A stretch of DNA of 64,000 bases from Alphaproteobacteria bacterium (GTDB lineage Bacteria > Pseudomonadota > Alphaproteobacteria > DSM-16000 > Inquilinaceae). Of the stretch, positions 62,143-64,000 are shown in pieces. The number at the start of each line of letters is the position of its first letter. The first letter of the stretch is position 1. The stretch lies in NCBI GenBank assembly GCA_028281265.1, contig JANQKE010000188.1, positions 83,712 through 147,711 on the forward strand, in the 5' to 3' direction. The translations under genes and the position numbers were made by a program. The notes under the pieces were generated by a model that was not told the DNA's origin, did no database searches, and was given only the letters and a program-made list of their open reading frames with translations.

Positions 62143-63567
62143 TCAGGTGCGGGCACCGAGACCGCGCAACTGCCCGTAAAGCGCCAGGGCGTAGCGATCG
62201 GTCATCCCGGAGACGTAGTCGGTGATCCGGAGCAGCCACTCGTAGCGGTCCGTCGCCATGATCGCCGGTTGCGGCAGCAGCCGCAGGATGCGCTGGTGGA
62301 CACCGTCGAGCCGCTCGACCTCGCCGCCGACCTGCTCCAGCGCATGCGCGGCGCGTGCGAACAGGGACAACAGACCCTCGATCACTTCCGTGCCGGCCAA
62401 CTCGCCGATCGCCTTGTCGCGGTCGATGTACAGGGTCGACTCGGCCCAGTCGCGGATCCGGGCGAGCGCCCGGGCGGCGTCGACCGACTGCAGCAGATGG
62501 CCATCGTAGCGACCGGCCAGGATCTCCGGTTCGAGGTCGAGAAAGGCCTCGACCGTCTGGTTGATCAGATTGCCGATCGCCTTGGCACGCAGATAGGCGA
62601 TGGTGTCGTCCCCCGGCTCGACCTCGCCGTAGCGGTCGAGATCCGCTCCGGCCACCGGCTCCAGCAGGTCCTTGGTCGTGGCGTAGTCGACCCGCCGCAT
62701 CTTGAACGCGTCTTCGAGGTCGACGACCAGGTAGCAGATGTCGTCCGCCGCCTCGACCAGGAAGTTCAGCGGGTGACGGGTGAACCCGTCCGGTGCGTCC
62801 GCGTGCGGGGGCAACCCCAGATCGGCGGCCACGGCCTGGAACGCCCGGTCGTCCCGCTGGGTGATGCCGAACTTCCGCCGGGTCTCGCCATGGGGGCCGA
62901 GGCTGCCGAACGGATACTTGATCGTGGCGCCCAGGGTGGCGGTGGTGAGCTGCAGGCCGCCCCTTTCCCGCCAGCCGGTCAGCCGGGTGAGGATGCGGAA
63001 ACCCTGGGCGTTGCCCTCGAACCCCGCCAGATCGGCGCGCTGGCGCGGGGAAAGGCCGTCGATCTGAAGATACGGCCGGCCGGTATGGGCGAACCAGTGC
63101 CGGATGGCGTCCTCGCCGGCATGTCCGAAGGGCGGATTGCCGATGTCATGGGCCAGGCAGGCGGCCGAGACGATCTCCCCGAAATCATTCTTGCCGACCG
63201 TCGGCATGCGGTCGCGGAGCCGGTGCCGCTCGATGATCTGCCGGCCGGCGACGACACCTAGAGAACGGCCGACGGCCGAGACCTCCAGGCTGTGGGTCAG
63301 CCGGGTGCGGATGAAGTCGCTGGCCGGCAGGCTGTGGACTTGCGTCTTGTCCTGCAGGCGCCGGAACGGCGCGCAGTAGATGACGCGGTCGGCGTCCTTC
63401 TGGAACGCGCTGCGCGGGTCCGACAGGCCCGGGTCGCTCGCCGCCACGCCGTCGCCGCGGAACCGCGCCGCCGACAGCAGTCGCGCCCAGTCCATCGGAC
63501 CGGCGTCGCCGGCCGCGGACGGCATGGCCGATCTGTGGGACACGGGGGGCGGCGGAGCGGCGGTCAT
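62143..63567 (-). CDS. Deoxyguanosinetriphosphate triphosphohydrolase-like protein (dGTPase)
   Basis: A 474-residue HD-domain dNTPase. The N-terminal FQKDADRVIYCAPFRRLQDK and THSLEVSAVGRSLGVVAG precede the metal-binding AHDIGNPPFGHAGEDAIRHW. The later segment EAADDICYLVVDLEDAF is also conserved. It cleaves dGTP or other dNTPs to nucleoside and triphosphate. Several in-frame ATGs are possible (63567, 63525, 63495). The first conserved residues begin near the last one, so the exact start is uncertain. It lies 18 bp after the convergent zapE stop. Confidence 0.9.
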   Translation of the reverse strand: MTAAPPPPVSHRSAMPSAAGDAGPMDWARLLSAARFRGDGVAASDPGLSDPRSAFQKDADRVIYCAPFRRLQDKTQVHSLPASDFIRTRLTHSLEVSAVGRSLGVVAGRQIIERHRLRDRMPTVGKNDFGEIVSAACLAHDIGNPPFGHAGEDAIRHWFAHTGRPYLQIDGLSPRQRADLAGFEGNAQGFRILTRLTGWRERGGLQLTTATLGATIKYPFGSLGPHGETRRKFGITQRDDRAFQAVAADLGLPPHADAPDGFTRHPLNFLVEAADDICYLVVDLEDAFKMRRVDYATTKDLLEPVAGADLDRYGEVEPGDDTIAYLRAKAIGNLINQTVEAFLDLEPEILAGRYDGHLLQSVDAARALARIRDWAESTLYIDRDKAIGELAGTEVIEGLLSLFARAAHALEQVGGEVERLDGVHQRILRLLPQPAIMATDRYEWLLRITDYVSGMTDRYALALYGQLRGLGART

Positions 63568-63894
63568 GGCGGAGACGCCGAGGAAACGAGAGCGGGCGAC
63601 GGGCGTTCGGGAGCGGATCCCGAGCGGTTGAGCCACGATCGCGGCGACGGACGTGCTGACGATCGCCGAGCCGGGGCGGTCGGGCCGATTCAACGACCGT
63701 GCACAACCACCCCAGTGTAGAACAGGCGCCGGGCGAACGCACGTCTGCCGATCGACAGGCCGCCGATCGACGTTCCGCGGCGTCCGGATGGGGTGCCGGC
63801 GGGGATGTCGTCCGCGCGGGTACTACGGACGTTACCGACGCCTTACAATCGATACATGCAAGGTCGATCGGGTTCATCAGATGCTTACGCCGAT

Positions 63895-63914
63895 GGGTTA
63901 GAGCGTTTTCAGGG
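63895..63914 (+). repeat. Short GAGCGTTTTCAGGG motif, second copy
   Basis: GTTAGAGCGTTTTCAGGG resembles the segment after alkB (59470-59482). It lies in the 433-bp stretch between the dgt start and the window end, which otherwise shows no gene until 63975. Confidence 0.5.
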
Positions 63915-63974
63915 AATACCGGGCCGATCTGCCGAGGTGGATGGGCCCTGATGCCAGGAGCGAGGAGGAAGGAC

Positions 63975-64000
63975 ATGCTGGGGCATATTCGACGACGAGC
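63975..64000 (+). CDS. Possible start of a gene cut by the window end
   Basis: A strong GAGGAGGAAGG ribosome site is followed at good distance by an ATG at 63975 (reading MLGHIRRR). Only eight codons are visible, so nothing can be said about the product. The upstream 400 bp have room for its promoter. Confidence 0.35.

Overview
The window looks like chromosomal DNA of a very GC-rich alphaproteobacterium. The evidence is GC-biased third positions throughout, a yqeY-dnaG-rpoD block, hflK-hflC, Mrp/ApbC, ThyX in place of ThyA, an A-type Fe-S carrier, ZapE, a DUF1127 protein divergent from a LysR regulator, and many TRAP, FGGY, BKACE and PhoX-type genes. Rhodospirillales or a relative would fit, but no rRNA or other taxonomic marker is present and I do not name a genus. 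I saw no rRNA, tRNA, CRISPR array, phage or intact insertion sequence.

Layout. 1-3895: a sugar ABC importer (end of the binding protein, two permeases) translationally coupled to an FGGY kinase. 3900-5120: an orphan ATP-grasp ligase. 5163-5418: a dense patch of inverted and tandem repeats. 5610-9318: an amylosucrase and an M81 (MlrC-like) peptidase. 9410-14571: an arsenic operon read leftwards (ArsR-ArsC fusion, dedicated GAPDH, ArsJ), followed by a Bcr/CflA-type exporter. 14772-17607: a sugar-nucleotide-type epimerase, then a Tat-exported sulfide:quinone oxidoreductase with a small membrane partner. 17608-19204: two toxin-antitoxin modules, one with an internally deleted toxin. 19331-26992: a catabolic block, all on the minus strand (TetR, TRAP transporter PQM, cyclase, a third TA module, BKACE lyase, OsmC, SMP-30 lactonase). 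27123-29226: a glutamine-amidotransferase/ATP-grasp pair next to a heptanucleotide tandem repeat. 29511-31662: PhoX behind a Pho-box-like promoter. 31940-35218: an HxlR/MFS divergent pair and a cNMP-binding EAL protein. 35493-41726: hflC/hflK, mrp, a small secreted protein, thyX and an agmatine-deiminase family gene. 41956-49974: a minimal bcsABC cellulose operon. 50073-63567: a GMC oxidoreductase followed by housekeeping genes (erpA-like, rpoD, dnaG, yqeY, carA, alkB, DUF1127/LysR, zapE, dgt).

How genes may work together. Arsenate is probably reduced or turned into 1-arseno-3-phosphoglycerate by the GAPDH and exported by ArsJ, under an ArsR whose operator overlaps its own start codon. The TRAP/cyclase/BKACE/lactonase block reads as uptake and degradation of one unidentified organic acid, controlled by TetR at two tandem 39-bp operators. 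The EAL protein with a cyclic-nucleotide sensor could influence the c-di-GMP that activates the PilZ domain of BcsA, although the genes are not adjacent.

The most unusual features are (i) a modular family of intergenic hairpin repeats, here called A, B and C, that occurs as A, B, A+C, B+C and A+B+C composites at gene ends; (ii) an ArsR-pseudoArsC-ArsC triple fusion whose middle domain has lost its catalytic cysteine; (iii) a VapC toxin reduced by a clean in-frame internal deletion; and (iv) tandem operator and heptamer repeats flanking tetR. All product assignments come from reading the translated sequence against remembered family motifs. No database search was run.
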